From contig NZ_KB899667.1 in assembly GCF_000378385.1 (NCBI RefSeq), positions 124,001-188,000 on the forward strand: 64,000 nucleotides of DNA. Direction: 5' to 3'. Origin of the DNA: Paenibacillus daejeonensis DSM 15491. Lineage in GTDB: Bacteria > Bacillota > Bacilli > Paenibacillales > Paenibacillaceae. This document shows positions 9,021-17,483 of this stretch, piece after piece (position 1 is the stretch's first letter; the number at the start of each line of letters is the position of its first letter). Under the pieces are notes generated by a model. That model saw nothing but the letters and a program-made list of their open reading frames with translations, was not told the DNA's origin and did not search any database. Made by a program: the position numbers and the translations under genes.

Positions 9021-9817
9021 ATCCGATGGAAATAGACGTGATGCTGTCCATAAGCATTTTTACGACAATGTTTGGTGCAGGGCTTTTGTTGGGCTTCGTT
9101 GGGGCGGGCGGTTCGGGCTTTATTATATCTATCTTGACGACGTTGTTCGGACTACCGATCCATACAGCACTCGGGACGGCGCTCTCAGCCATGATATTCT
9201 CTTCCGTCTCAGGTACGATAAGTCATTACCGCGAAGGCAACATTATGCTCCGTAGCGGAATCGTCGTCGGCCTTTTCGGCGGTATAGGTGCTTGGGTGTG
9301 CTCCCGCCTGTCTGTACGAATTGATGAAGAGGTGATTCAATATTTGACCGCCACTGTCCTCTATCTATCCTCAGCTATCCTCTGGCTACGAATGCTATTC
9401 TTAAACCGGCAGCAGAAGATGTCGGCAATGGCCAATGAAACTGCTGCAGGCGTAGAGGATTATCCCGTATCGTGGATAACAGCAGGAGTTATAGGACTGC
9501 TCTGCGGCGCGTTATCCGGACTTTTTGGCGTGGGCGCCACGCCATTCATCCAGATTTCATTAATGGTGTTTATGAAAATGAGAATAACCCAAGCAGCTGG
9601 CACGACGATGCTCGTTATCATTCCGATTGCGCTAGCAGGCGGTGCCGGATTCTATGGAACAGGTAATCTTGATTTTCAGTTGTTGGCCGTAGTGCTTGCG
9701 GCGATTACGCTAGGCTCATATATCGGAGCCAAGTTTACTAGACGGCTTCCTGGTACCTTACTAAAAGTGGCGATGGTATCGATCCCCATGCTTGGTGCAA
9801 CCCTGCTGTTGCTATAA
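9017..9817 (+). CDS. TSUP/TauE-SafE family membrane exporter
   Basis: A 266-aa polytopic protein of the TSUP family, which moves sulfite, sulfonates and related small organic anions. It shows the two Gly-rich repeats of the family: GLLLGFVGAGGSGF (N-half) and GLLCGALSGLFGVGATPF (C-half). It overlaps the LplC gene by an ATGA, so it belongs to the importer operon. A TSUP exporter locked into a sugar-importer operon suggests that a sulfonated or carboxylated breakdown product is exported (inference). An ATG at 9026 is an alternative start. Confidence 0.85.
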   Translation: MNPMEIDVMLSISIFTTMFGAGLLLGFVGAGGSGFIISILTTLFGLPIHTALGTALSAMIFSSVSGTISHYREGNIMLRSGIVVGLFGGIGAWVCSRLSVRIDEEVIQYLTATVLYLSSAILWLRMLFLNRQQKMSAMANETAAGVEDYPVSWITAGVIGLLCGALSGLFGVGATPFIQISLMVFMKMRITQAAGTTMLVIIPIALAGGAGFYGTGNLDFQLLAVVLAAITLGSYIGAKFTRRLPGTLLKVAMVSIPMLGATLLLL

Positions 9818-9846
9818 ATTTTTGACTAATGAGAGGAGTGGGTAGG

Positions 9847-10626
9847 TTGGCTTTTTTACAAGTAGAGTTTAAGTCGGAAACCTTGGCGATGGCCAGTACG
9901 ATTCATGTCATTGCACCAGAGAGGCGCGAACAGGAGCCATGTCCTGTCCTATACCTGCTTCACGGCGGATCGGATAATCATACAAGCTGGCAGCGGTACA
10001 CAGCGATCGAACGATACGTTGCGGATCGTCAGTTGATTGTCGTTATGCCAGCGGTACACTACAGCTTTTATAGTGATCAAAAGACTGGATTTCCTTATTT
10101 CACTTATCTGACCGAGGAATTGCCGAGGGTTGTGAAAGGGTTGTTTCATGCTTCAGACCGGAGAGAGAATACATTCGCGGCGGGCTTGTCTATGGGGGGC
10201 TACGGGGCCTTTAAGCTAGGCATCAACTGCCCAGACAAATTTGCTGCGGTGGCTAGCCTATCAGGCAGCCTCGATCAGCGGGACCGGCTGGGTCCGTCTC
10301 CTGCTATTACGAACCAGACAATGCTTCGGATGGCACACTATACATTCGGCTCCACAGAAGAATACTCAGGCAGCGATAATGACTTGGCCTTTGTGCTGGA
10401 GAAGCATCTACAGGCCGGAGTCCAGTTGCCCAGGTTGTATCAGGCGTGCGGCACGCGGGATCATAACTATACGATTAATGAGGCGTTCTACGATCAATTC
10501 CAAGGGCGGTTAGACTTGACCTATGAATCGCATGAGGGCAAAGGACATGACTGGAACTACTGGGATGAGCAGATTCGCCATGTGCTGGATTGGATGATGC
10601 CTGTGCCAGGAGGTGGAGGAATATGA
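9847..10626 (+). CDS. Alpha/beta-hydrolase esterase (EstA/FrmB type)
   Basis: A 259-aa cytosolic esterase related to tributyrin esterase EstA and S-formylglutathione hydrolases. The oxyanion strand is YLLHGGSDNHTSW, the nucleophile serine lies in GLSMGGYG, and the catalytic histidine in EGKGHDWNYW. The TTG at 9847 begins AFLQVEF..SETLAM, which is where EstA-family proteins begin; an upstream ATG at 9829 is possible. In this operon it could remove acyl esters from an imported sugar. It overlaps the next gene by ATGA. Confidence 0.82.
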   Translation: MAFLQVEFKSETLAMASTIHVIAPERREQEPCPVLYLLHGGSDNHTSWQRYTAIERYVADRQLIVVMPAVHYSFYSDQKTGFPYFTYLTEELPRVVKGLFHASDRRENTFAAGLSMGGYGAFKLGINCPDKFAAVASLSGSLDQRDRLGPSPAITNQTMLRMAHYTFGSTEEYSGSDNDLAFVLEKHLQAGVQLPRLYQACGTRDHNYTINEAFYDQFQGRLDLTYESHEGKGHDWNYWDEQIRHVLDWMMPVPGGGGI

Positions 10627-11276
10627 AGATCGGTGTACTGTGTGGAGACCGGTATCATCCTGCGGGCACTGTTATCGCAGGGCTACAGGAAGCGATGGAT
10701 GGACAAGTGGAGCTGGAGGTACGGGAGGTGCTTCCGCAAGACGTGGCTCTATCCCAGACCTGGATGAAGAGCAAGGATGTCATCGTATTGGCCAAGATTA
10801 ATCATAGATCTGCCCAGGATACAACGCCGTGGCTCACAGCAGATAGTAAGTTGGCCATCATGGATTATGTCGTTGAAGGAGGTGGACTGACTATCCTTCA
10901 TGCTGGAACCGCGGGCTTTAAGGACGACGCAAGCTTTTCTCAATTTATCGGTGGCGGGTTTGCTTATCATCCCGAGCCCTGCCAGGTTACGTTATCCTTG
11001 ACCCCAGCGAATGCCCCTTTTCCCATCGATGCGATGAAGGATATGGTCGTTCATGACGAGCATTATATGATGGACATCGCCGATGAGTCCATTGATGTGT
11101 TCCTGACAGCGGCGTCGGAGCATGGGATGCAGGCGGCAGGCTGGGCCAAGCATCACGGGCTAGGAAGGATTTGCACGCTTACGCCAGGACACTTTGCAGA
11201 GGTGTGGAGAGAGCCGGGATACCAGTCATTGATCAGCCTTGCATTGCGTTGGTGTGCGGAGAAGACATCACGATGA
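10623..11276 (+). CDS. ThuA domain protein
   Basis: A 217-aa protein with the ThuA (trehalose-utilisation, glutamine-amidotransferase-like) fold: DVIVLAKINHRS, YVVEGGGLTILHAGTAGF, the conserved VVHDEHYMMD and the closing GRICTLTPGHFAEVW. ThuA proteins occur in sugar catabolism operons, where roles in 3-keto-sugar metabolism have been shown for some members. The ATG at 10623 follows AGGTGGAGGA and overlaps the previous stop. Its neighbours are SDR oxidoreductases, consistent with an oxidised-sugar pathway (inference). Confidence 0.85.
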   Translation: MKIGVLCGDRYHPAGTVIAGLQEAMDGQVELEVREVLPQDVALSQTWMKSKDVIVLAKINHRSAQDTTPWLTADSKLAIMDYVVEGGGLTILHAGTAGFKDDASFSQFIGGGFAYHPEPCQVTLSLTPANAPFPIDAMKDMVVHDEHYMMDIADESIDVFLTAASEHGMQAAGWAKHHGLGRICTLTPGHFAEVWREPGYQSLISLALRWCAEKTSR

Positions 11277-11293
11277 GATGGGAGGGGAGACAG

Positions 11294-11974
11294 ATGGCAA
11301 CGCCTGAGAAGAAAACGATCGTTGTAATCGGAGCCGAGCATCCGCTTGGTGAGCAGATGTGTGCATTTTGGCTTGCCGAGGGGTGGACCGTTTTTGCAGC
11401 TGCAGCAGGAACGGAGGGTATGGAGGGTGTTAAACCTGTAGCAAACACGAGTGGCGTCGGAGGTGAGGCACTTCTCAGTAGATTCCATGAGTCAACCTTT
11501 AATCCGTTGGAGGCTGCATCCATTGAAGCAATGGTTCTTGACGTTGAATCCGTTATGGATCACGTGGATATGATTGTGCACTGTGCCCTCCGATGCGAGG
11601 CGATGGAGCCGGGAGAATGTATCGACAGCCACCAAGTAATGGCATTGTATACGTACAATGCGGTTGCTCCTTTACGAATAACGGAAGCACTGTTACCGCT
11701 CATGGAGGGAGGCAGGCGACGCATAGGGTTTATCACGGATTCGCGAGGGGGCATGTATGAAGAGGTGGATGGGCGGCATATCGGTTACGATATGTCGCTT
11801 GCCGCATTACGGATGGGAGTCAAAAATATGTCCAATGCGCTTGGTCCAGAAGGGTTCGCAATTCGGACAGTTATGTTGGATATGCAGCGGGGCAGCGACC
11901 TTGAGATGAATAGACGTGCTCAACTCGTTTGTCAGAGGTTGACCGAGGAACGGGATGAGGAGGGAGAGGTATGA
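11294..11974 (+). CDS. SDR-fold protein with degenerate active site
   Basis: A 226-aa protein clearly in the short-chain dehydrogenase/reductase fold (TIVVIGAEHPLGEQ, then VDMIVHCALRCE in place of the NNAG strand, IGFITDSRGG, GYDMSLAALRMGVKNM). The cofactor loop lacks the usual TGxxxGxG pattern, and in the catalytic YxxxK the lysine is replaced: the sequence is Y-D-M-S-L (codon CTT). It is therefore unlikely to be a normal oxidoreductase. It sits directly before an intact SDR with which it overlaps by four bases, so a non-catalytic partner subunit is plausible. The ATG at 11294 follows GGGAGGGGAG; an ATG at 11273 overlapping the ThuA stop is possible. Confidence 0.78.
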   Translation: MATPEKKTIVVIGAEHPLGEQMCAFWLAEGWTVFAAAAGTEGMEGVKPVANTSGVGGEALLSRFHESTFNPLEAASIEAMVLDVESVMDHVDMIVHCALRCEAMEPGECIDSHQVMALYTYNAVAPLRITEALLPLMEGGRRRIGFITDSRGGMYEEVDGRHIGYDMSLAALRMGVKNMSNALGPEGFAIRTVMLDMQRGSDLEMNRRAQLVCQRLTEERDEEGEV

Positions 11975-12690
11975 AAGGGACGGCATTGGTGACAGGGGCG
12001 GACCGTGGCCTGGGCTTGGCGTTTGCCAGTCAGTTAGCCAGTCAGGGCTGGCGAGTACTTGCCGGTCAGTATCTGTTGGAGTGGAGTGAGCTGTTGGATT
12101 TGGCAAGGTGCCACCCCAAACAGATCGTCTTGCTACCGCTGGATATAAGTTCTGACGCATCGGTACGTGAAGCGGCGCGCCGGGCTTCAAAAGAAGTGAA
12201 AGCCATCGATCTGGTTATTCATAATGCGGCGGTATCCAGCCCATTCAAGGATCAGGAGATAGGGAGCGGACTCAACTATAAGGAGATGATCAGGCTCTAT
12301 AATGTCAATGCTATTGGATTGTTGCGTGTTACCGAAGCCTTTCGATCGCTAACAGATGTCGGCGGGCTGAAGCGCCAATGTATTATTTCATCGGAGGCCG
12401 GAAGTATCGAACGCAGCCACCGCAAAGCATGGTTCAGCTACTGCATGTCCAAGGCCGCTTTGAATATGGGGGTTGCACGTCTCTACGAGGAGCTGCGCCA
12501 TGAAGGCTACACGTACCGGCTTTTTCATCCGGGATGGATGAAAACGTATATGTCAGGTGTGAGAAACGACGCGGCGGAGTTAGAGCCGCACGAGGTGGCA
12601 ACGATGGCGCTCCACTACTTTTTGACGTCAGGCGAAGCTGACCGCCGATTAATGATGAGTGATTGGCAGGGCCAGGTATGGCCATGGTAG
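11971..12690 (+). CDS. SDR family oxidoreductase
   Basis: A 239-aa classical SDR. It has TGADRGLGLAFA for NAD(P) binding, LVIHNAAVSSP for the NNAG strand, the catalytic serine in IISSEAGS and YCMSK for YxxxK. It would oxidise or reduce a hydroxyl/keto group, probably on a sugar-derived intermediate given the operon. The ATG overlaps the preceding degenerate SDR gene (ATGA), so both are made together. Confidence 0.88.
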   Translation: MKGTALVTGADRGLGLAFASQLASQGWRVLAGQYLLEWSELLDLARCHPKQIVLLPLDISSDASVREAARRASKEVKAIDLVIHNAAVSSPFKDQEIGSGLNYKEMIRLYNVNAIGLLRVTEAFRSLTDVGGLKRQCIISSEAGSIERSHRKAWFSYCMSKAALNMGVARLYEELRHEGYTYRLFHPGWMKTYMSGVRNDAAELEPHEVATMALHYFLTSGEADRRLMMSDWQGQVWPW

Positions 12691-12728
12691 ATTAGATTTA
12701 TAGCAATCACAGCAGGAGGCTGATAAGC

Positions 12729-13679
12729 TTGGAGTACGCTTATAAAATGATAGCGCTTCATGATAGTCTGCCGATCCGACTTGTCATGCACCGCCAACAG
12801 AGCTATAGCTATCACTGGCATAAGGAGTTGGAGATATTTGTGGTGCTGCAAGGTTCTGTGGTCATTCATACGACCCGGACGCAATATACGCTGCAAGAAG
12901 GTGAAATTCTCATCCTAAACAGCAATGAGATTCATGCTTCTCATTGCCCGGGTCATGCAGACGCCGTCTTGGTTGTCCAAATTGATGTTCAATTTCTAAA
13001 GAGGTACGGCTACGACTTCTCCCAAATTACCGTGCAGCGTGAGCCATGGATTGACCTGGAAACGAAGCAAAGCATAAAGAATACCCTCGCATGTATTGTT
13101 CTGGAAATGTGTAGACAAGAAAAAGGGTACCAGGTGCAGGTCATGTCCCATCTCTACCAATTCATTAGCGATTTATTGCGTAAAGTACCGCATCGCGTTG
13201 GCAAACATGCGCCAAATGCGATGACCGATATGGATTTCAATCGATTAAACCGAATCATTAAGTATATGAACGATCATTACAAGCTTCCGATCCGGTTAAA
13301 AGATATTGCAAAGGAGGAGTTTCTTAGCGCCTACTACTTGTCCCATTTTTTCAAGGAAAAAGTCGGGTTAACCTTCTCGGAGTGCTTGAATCAAATTAGA
13401 CTGCAGAAGGCGGTCGAGCTGCTATTATCGGAATCCTCTCGGACAATTACTGAAATAGCAATGGAAGTGGGGTTTCCTAATGTAAAGTCTTTGAACCGCA
13501 CATTTAAAACCAGGTATCATGTCAGTCCGTTGCGTTACAAAAAGAACCTGTTAAGCAGCACCGGGCAAACGGGCCCGGAATGGAAAGTGGGACATCTTGA
13601 GAATCCAGAGCATCCAGAGCATCAGGAGGTTTATAGTTCTTTTATTATGGATAAGATCAGGCGGCTGATTAATGAGTAG
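12729..13679 (+). CDS. AraC-family regulator with cupin sensor domain
   Basis: A 316-aa regulator: an N-terminal cupin (HWHKELEIFVVLQGSV, then GEILILNSNEIHA, residues 20-90) and a C-terminal double HTH (LKDIAKEEFLSAYYLSHFFKEKVG and ITEIAMEVGFPNVKSLNRTFK, residues about 190-275). The start is TTG at 12729, 9 nt after AGGAGG. As last gene of the importer operon it is the likely local regulator. A 40-residue tail after the HTH is low in complexity (ENPEHPEHQE). Confidence 0.88.
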   Translation: MEYAYKMIALHDSLPIRLVMHRQQSYSYHWHKELEIFVVLQGSVVIHTTRTQYTLQEGEILILNSNEIHASHCPGHADAVLVVQIDVQFLKRYGYDFSQITVQREPWIDLETKQSIKNTLACIVLEMCRQEKGYQVQVMSHLYQFISDLLRKVPHRVGKHAPNAMTDMDFNRLNRIIKYMNDHYKLPIRLKDIAKEEFLSAYYLSHFFKEKVGLTFSECLNQIRLQKAVELLLSESSRTITEIAMEVGFPNVKSLNRTFKTRYHVSPLRYKKNLLSSTGQTGPEWKVGHLENPEHPEHQEVYSSFIMDKIRRLINE

Positions 13680-13684
13680 CCGTT

Positions 13685-13720
13685 GAACACAACCTGTCAA
13701 CCTTGGCAGGTCTTTTGTGT
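13685..13720 (+). terminator. Terminator of the 5.5-13.7 kb operon
   Basis: CCTG..CAA pairs with TTG..CAGG, extended by outer ACACAA / TTGTGT pairs, with a T-rich segment in the 3' arm. It follows the AraC stop codon. Confidence 0.6.
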
Positions 13721-13780
13721 GCTAAGATGCTGGTAAACCATCGATAGATTCCGGATGAGGAAGTAGAGGTGAATCAACAC

Positions 13781-14707
13781 ATGGAAGACAGGATCATTCA
13801 AGCGCTCAATCAAGCCTACCCGATACAATTTACAACTGCCGAAGCTGTAACCAATGAGATGTATCGTTGTTCATCACAAACGGGGATATACTTTGTTCGG
13901 GCAACGAATTACAAGTCCTATCAGGGGCAAGTTGAAGAAGCACGATGGCTGAACTATTTACATACCCAGGACGTAGGGGTGCCTCAAATCATACCCTCGC
14001 ATACAAACGCCTTAGTGGAACAGGTGCAGTTGAATTCGCTCAAGTCGGTTGTGGTTTTTCAAGCTGCGCCTGGGATTCATCTACCACGATCGCAATGGAA
14101 CGGAACGGTCTTTAGAACGCTTGGACAACAAATCGGCAAGCTGCATCGCGTTAGTCGGGACTACTTGAAGACTCAACCAACCGTGCAGATAAATCATTGG
14201 TATGAGAGCGAAGAATACGATTTTCTCCGTCATATTCCTGCGTCTGTGAAAACGATTCGTGCCATAGCAGACAATGTACTTAACCAGGTGAAGGAACTGC
14301 CGAAGGATGAATCCACATATGGCTTAATACACGGAGATTTATGGCTTGAGAATACGCTTGTCGACAGTGACGGCAAGTTAACGATGATTGATTTTCAAGA
14401 CGGTGAACAACACTACTATGTCTACGACTTGGCTGTGCCCATCTATTCTGCACTGGAGTATTCCTTTGCAGGGGGAGAGAACATCAGGGATTACGAGCGA
14501 TCCATCACGGAGGCGTTAATTGAAGGGTACAGGGAAGAAAGTAATCTGACTACAGAGATGCTCATGCGGTTGCCGCTTTTTCTGCAGTTGAAGGAAATAT
14601 TTGAATACAACTGCATGCACCGATACTGGGATGCCGCGAACCTAAGTGAGGAACAAGTGCGGATCATGAACTTATATAGATATCGGCTCGAGAGCAGATA
14701 TGGTTGA
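13781..14707 (+). CDS. APH/choline-kinase-fold phosphotransferase
   Basis: A 308-aa kinase of the aminoglycoside/homoserine/choline phosphotransferase superfamily. The Brenner-type catalytic loop is IHGDLWLENTLV and the metal-binding segment is MIDFQDGEQHYYVYDLA. Substrate cannot be told from sequence: members act on small molecules and some on antibiotics. The ATG at 13781 has GAGGTG 9 nt upstream; a GTG at 13769 would add four residues. It stands alone between two terminators. Confidence 0.82.
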   Translation: MEDRIIQALNQAYPIQFTTAEAVTNEMYRCSSQTGIYFVRATNYKSYQGQVEEARWLNYLHTQDVGVPQIIPSHTNALVEQVQLNSLKSVVVFQAAPGIHLPRSQWNGTVFRTLGQQIGKLHRVSRDYLKTQPTVQINHWYESEEYDFLRHIPASVKTIRAIADNVLNQVKELPKDESTYGLIHGDLWLENTLVDSDGKLTMIDFQDGEQHYYVYDLAVPIYSALEYSFAGGENIRDYERSITEALIEGYREESNLTTEMLMRLPLFLQLKEIFEYNCMHRYWDAANLSEEQVRIMNLYRYRLESRYG

Positions 14708-14717
14708 GAAAAAGGAA

Positions 14718-14756
14718 AAGAACCTTCTCACTCCATAACCGAGAAAGAAGGCTCTT
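14718..14756. terminator. Bidirectional terminator between converging genes
   Basis: TTCTC/GAGAA with an outer AAGA.CCTT/AAGG.TCTT stem. On the minus strand the stem is followed by a T-rich run, so it serves best the beta-lactamase-like gene; it can also end the kinase gene. Confidence 0.6.
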
Positions 14757-14775
14757 AATTATTGACTTATCGAAG

Positions 14776-17082
14776 TTAAAGGTCCCACAAACTGGTGATG
14801 ACTTTGACGACCTCGGCTCTGGATGCCGTACCATTCGGTAGGAATCTGCCGTCTGGATAACCCTTTAACAACCCTAACTCTCGTGCTTGCTGGACCGACG
14901 TCAATGCCCAAAGGGGAATCTGCGATTCATCGGCAAAGGCAGCTTCTGCAGCACCGACCGGCAGGGCTCCACCAGCATACTCATACGCGCGAAGTGTCAT
15001 GACAGCCAGCTCTGCCCGGGTCAGCAAAGCCTCGGGTTGAAAAGCATCTCCCGCATCCCCGCTAACAATTCCTGCATCATGGACAGCCGCGATGGCTCCG
15101 GCGTACCAACTGTCGGCTTCGACATCGGCAAATACCGGGTCACCTGTCGCATGAAGCTGCAGCGCTCTTGCCAAAAGTGCAGCATAGTGGCCGCGCGTCA
15201 CCTGAGACTCCGGTTCGAAGCGCCCGTCTGGCATCCCCTCGGTCAGTCCCGCCACTGCAGCTTCTCGAATGCTGGCCGCTGCCCAGTGACTATCCGGCAC
15301 ATCCGAATATGTCAGCTCATAGGTCAAAATTCCGTAGACCGTGCGAGCAATGTCCTGCACGATAGGATTGCCGATTGCCTGCGCTTCGCTGAAGGTACTG
15401 GTCGTAGTAACCTCAGTCAGCACGCTGATCGCGAGCTCCCGTCCCGGCACCAGGAAGTAGCCTGCATCATGGGTGACATTGGCGTTCTCGCCCGTCTTGT
15501 GAGCGATCGGTGCCTGTGGCAGCGCGCTGCCGAACTTCGTGTCGACCTCCTGTTCGCTCATCCAGGTGATCAATTGCTCGCTTGACGCCTCGCTCAGCAC
15601 ATCCCCTTGATAGATTTCTTCCAATAAGGTCGTCAGGTCGGCGGCATTGATGTAGTTGTCTTGCTCCGGCGTCGGGGCCGGGGCAAACATTTTGCGGCCC
15701 AAATGCATGACCGTTAAACCCAGCTCATCCATCAGCTGCTGCACCGTGTCTAGCCCAACGACGTCGATCAGCACATTGGTTGCCGTATTATCCGACTGCG
15801 TAATAATCAGCCGGGCCAGTCGCTCTAGCGTCACCTGCTGAGGGAAGGTCTCCTTCTGCAGCGAACCGGTACCGCCTACAACATCGGAAGGTGACACTTC
15901 CACCTCGTTTGACAGCGATAGCTCACCTTTGTCAACCTGCTGCATCAGGGCCGTCGCCAGTGCCAGCTTGATTGTGCTTGCTGGCATGTAAGGCTGCCGG
16001 GAGCCAAGATGCAGCTCCTTATACCCGTAACTGCCGCTCAGATCCTTGATGGCGACCGAGACCCGGATTCCCCGCTCCGATGCATCCTGGATCAGAGGCT
16101 CCACCGAACGTACAAATTGCGGCAGGTGCAACGGCGAGACGGATTCCGTTGAATGGTCACGCTGATAGTTGTATACCGCTTTTGCGATACGCTGGACGAT
16201 GGGATTCCCGATCGCCTGTGCTTCGCTGAATTCTGTCGTGGTTGTCACCTGGGTCAGCACGCTGATCGCGAGCTCCCGTCCCGGCACCAAGAAGTAGCCA
16301 GCATCATGGGTGACATTAGCGTTCTCGCCCGTCTTGTGAGCGATCGGTGCCTGTGGCAGCGCGCTGCCGAACTTCGTGTCGACCTCCTGTTCGCTCATCC
16401 AGGTGATCAACTGTTCACTTGACGCCTCGCTCAGCACATCCCCTTGATAGACTTCTTCCAGCAAGGTCGTCAGATCGGACGCATCGATATAATTGTCTTG
16501 CTCCGGCGTCGGGGCCGGGGCAAACATTTTGCGACCCAAATGCATGACGGTTAGACCCAGCTCATCCATCAGCTGCTGCACCGTGTCCAGCCCAACGACG
16601 TCGATCAGCACATTGGTTGCCGTATTATCCGACTGCGTAATCATCAGCCGAGCTAGTCGCTCCAGCGTCACCTGCTGAGGGAAGGTCTCCTTCTGCAGCG
16701 AACCGGTACCGCCTACAACATCAGACGGTGACACTTCCACCTCATCTGTCAGCGAAAGGTCACCTTTGTCCACTTGCTGCATCAGGGCCGTCGCCAACGC
16801 CAGTTTGATCGTGCTTGCTGGCATGTAGCTCTCTGTTGAGCCCAGCGACAAGCGCTGGTTTCCAAACGTACCGCTCAAGTCTTGGATGTTGACGGATACC
16901 CGAACACCTTGCTCTTCCGCAGCATTAATAATCGGTTGTACGATCCCCCGCAGGTCTTGCCAGCCTTCTGGTTCCGCGGCGTTCGCGGTATTGAGGTTCA
17001 TCGCGGAGGGCAGACAGGCGGTAACGGCCAGTGCTACCGCCAAAGCAACTTTCAGGACAGGCAGTTTGTACTTTCTCTTCAT
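14776..17082 (-). CDS. S-layer-anchored protein with two tandem class A beta-lactamase domains
   Basis: A 768-aa secreted protein. Signal peptide at residues 1-36, ending NTANA. Domain 1 (about 40-310) and domain 2 (about 325-590) are both complete class A beta-lactamase folds: SxxK at S90/K93 and S369/K372, SDN at 151-153 and 430-432, ExxN of the omega loop at E194/N197 and E473/N476, KTG at 250-252 and 529-531. Three SLH repeats (about 591-640, 650-700, 714-768) would hold it on the cell-wall polymer. The domain cores are nearly identical while the flanks differ, showing a recent duplication or gene conversion. The RBS is AAAGGGGAAAG. Either a true beta-lactamase or a related serine hydrolase. 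Confidence 0.93.
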   Translation of the reverse strand: MKRKYKLPVLKVALAVALAVTACLPSAMNLNTANAAEPEGWQDLRGIVQPIINAAEEQGVRVSVNIQDLSGTFGNQRLSLGSTESYMPASTIKLALATALMQQVDKGDLSLTDEVEVSPSDVVGGTGSLQKETFPQQVTLERLARLMITQSDNTATNVLIDVVGLDTVQQLMDELGLTVMHLGRKMFAPAPTPEQDNYIDASDLTTLLEEVYQGDVLSEASSEQLITWMSEQEVDTKFGSALPQAPIAHKTGENANVTHDAGYFLVPGRELAISVLTQVTTTTEFSEAQAIGNPIVQRIAKAVYNYQRDHSTESVSPLHLPQFVRSVEPLIQDASERGIRVSVAIKDLSGSYGYKELHLGSRQPYMPASTIKLALATALMQQVDKGELSLSNEVEVSPSDVVGGTGSLQKETFPQQVTLERLARLIITQSDNTATNVLIDVVGLDTVQQLMDELGLTVMHLGRKMFAPAPTPEQDNYINAADLTTLLEEIYQGDVLSEASSEQLITWMSEQEVDTKFGSALPQAPIAHKTGENANVTHDAGYFLVPGRELAISVLTEVTTTSTFSEAQAIGNPIVQDIARTVYGILTYELTYSDVPDSHWAAASIREAAVAGLTEGMPDGRFEPESQVTRGHYAALLARALQLHATGDPVFADVEADSWYAGAIAAVHDAGIVSGDAGDAFQPEALLTRAELAVMTLRAYEYAGGALPVGAAEAAFADESQIPLWALTSVQQARELGLLKGYPDGRFLPNGTASRAEVVKVITSLWDL
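15355..16827. repeat. Near-identical 837-bp-spaced direct repeats inside the beta-lactamase gene
   Basis: About 636 bp at 16192-16827 (domain 1 core) is repeated at 15355-15990 (domain 2 core), with an exact 837-bp period and only scattered, mostly synonymous differences. Such repeats allow recombination that would delete or add one domain. Confidence 0.85.
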
Positions 17083-17103
17083 TTGCTTTCCCCTTTCACA
17101 TGG

Positions 17104-17172
17104 GTGTCACATTATATGACACAATTAACCTATACAATGGGGATTATAGCGTTTAGAGAACCAAAGGTACAA
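17104..17172 (-). promoter_or_regulatory. Promoter and 5'-leader palindrome of the beta-lactamase-like gene
   Basis: On the minus strand TTGTAC (17172-17167), 18-bp spacer, TATAAT (17148-17143). Downstream in the leader is the inverted repeat GTGTCA / TGACAC (17104-17109 and 17117-17122) whose centre carries a second TATAAT. The palindrome is a possible operator. No BlaI-like TACA..TGTA palindrome overlaps this promoter. Confidence 0.6.
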
Positions 17173-17368
17173 GTTTTATACAAGCTTATAAAAACGCTTA
17201 AACACTTAATTTTCTTGAATATACGAGTGTTATCTGCCTTTATCAACATACAGCTTGTAATTAACTCGTTTTGTTATATTTTTTCACGCGGTTTTCGTTT
17301 TGACTTGAAACATTGATGAGCGATGAAGAAGATATGCAGGCATTGTCCAGACAGATTGATTGTTATCA

Positions 17369-17396
17369 TTGTAAATGAAAGCGTTCACGATATGTG
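17369..17396 (+). promoter_or_regulatory. CcpA cre-like site inside a promoter
   Basis: TGAAAGCGTTCACG at 17376-17389 matches the cre consensus TGWAANCGNTNWCA at 13 of 14 positions. It fills the spacer of a weak promoter, TTGTAA (17369-17374) and TATGTG (17391-17396), so carbon catabolite repression of the esterase at 17484 is expected. The rest of the 400-bp gap between the divergent genes is AT-rich with no gene seen. Confidence 0.6.
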
Positions 17397-17483
17397 ATAC
17401 GATTGAGAAAGCATGGAGCCACTTTGATGGGCATAAGCTGCAGGTTAGGCTAGCACGAAAAAATGCAAGAGGAGGAATAACAA

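Noticed and set aside
14887-16678. Plus-strand frames of 61-232 codons inside the beta-lactamase-SLH gene.
   Set aside because: They duplicate with the repeats, have no start signal, and lie antisense to a strongly coding gene.
17240-17260. TACA-GCT-TGTA near 17250 as a BlaI site for the beta-lactamase-like gene.
   Set aside because: Only the inner four pairs match, and it lies outside the promoter; the palindrome at 36497 is far longer.
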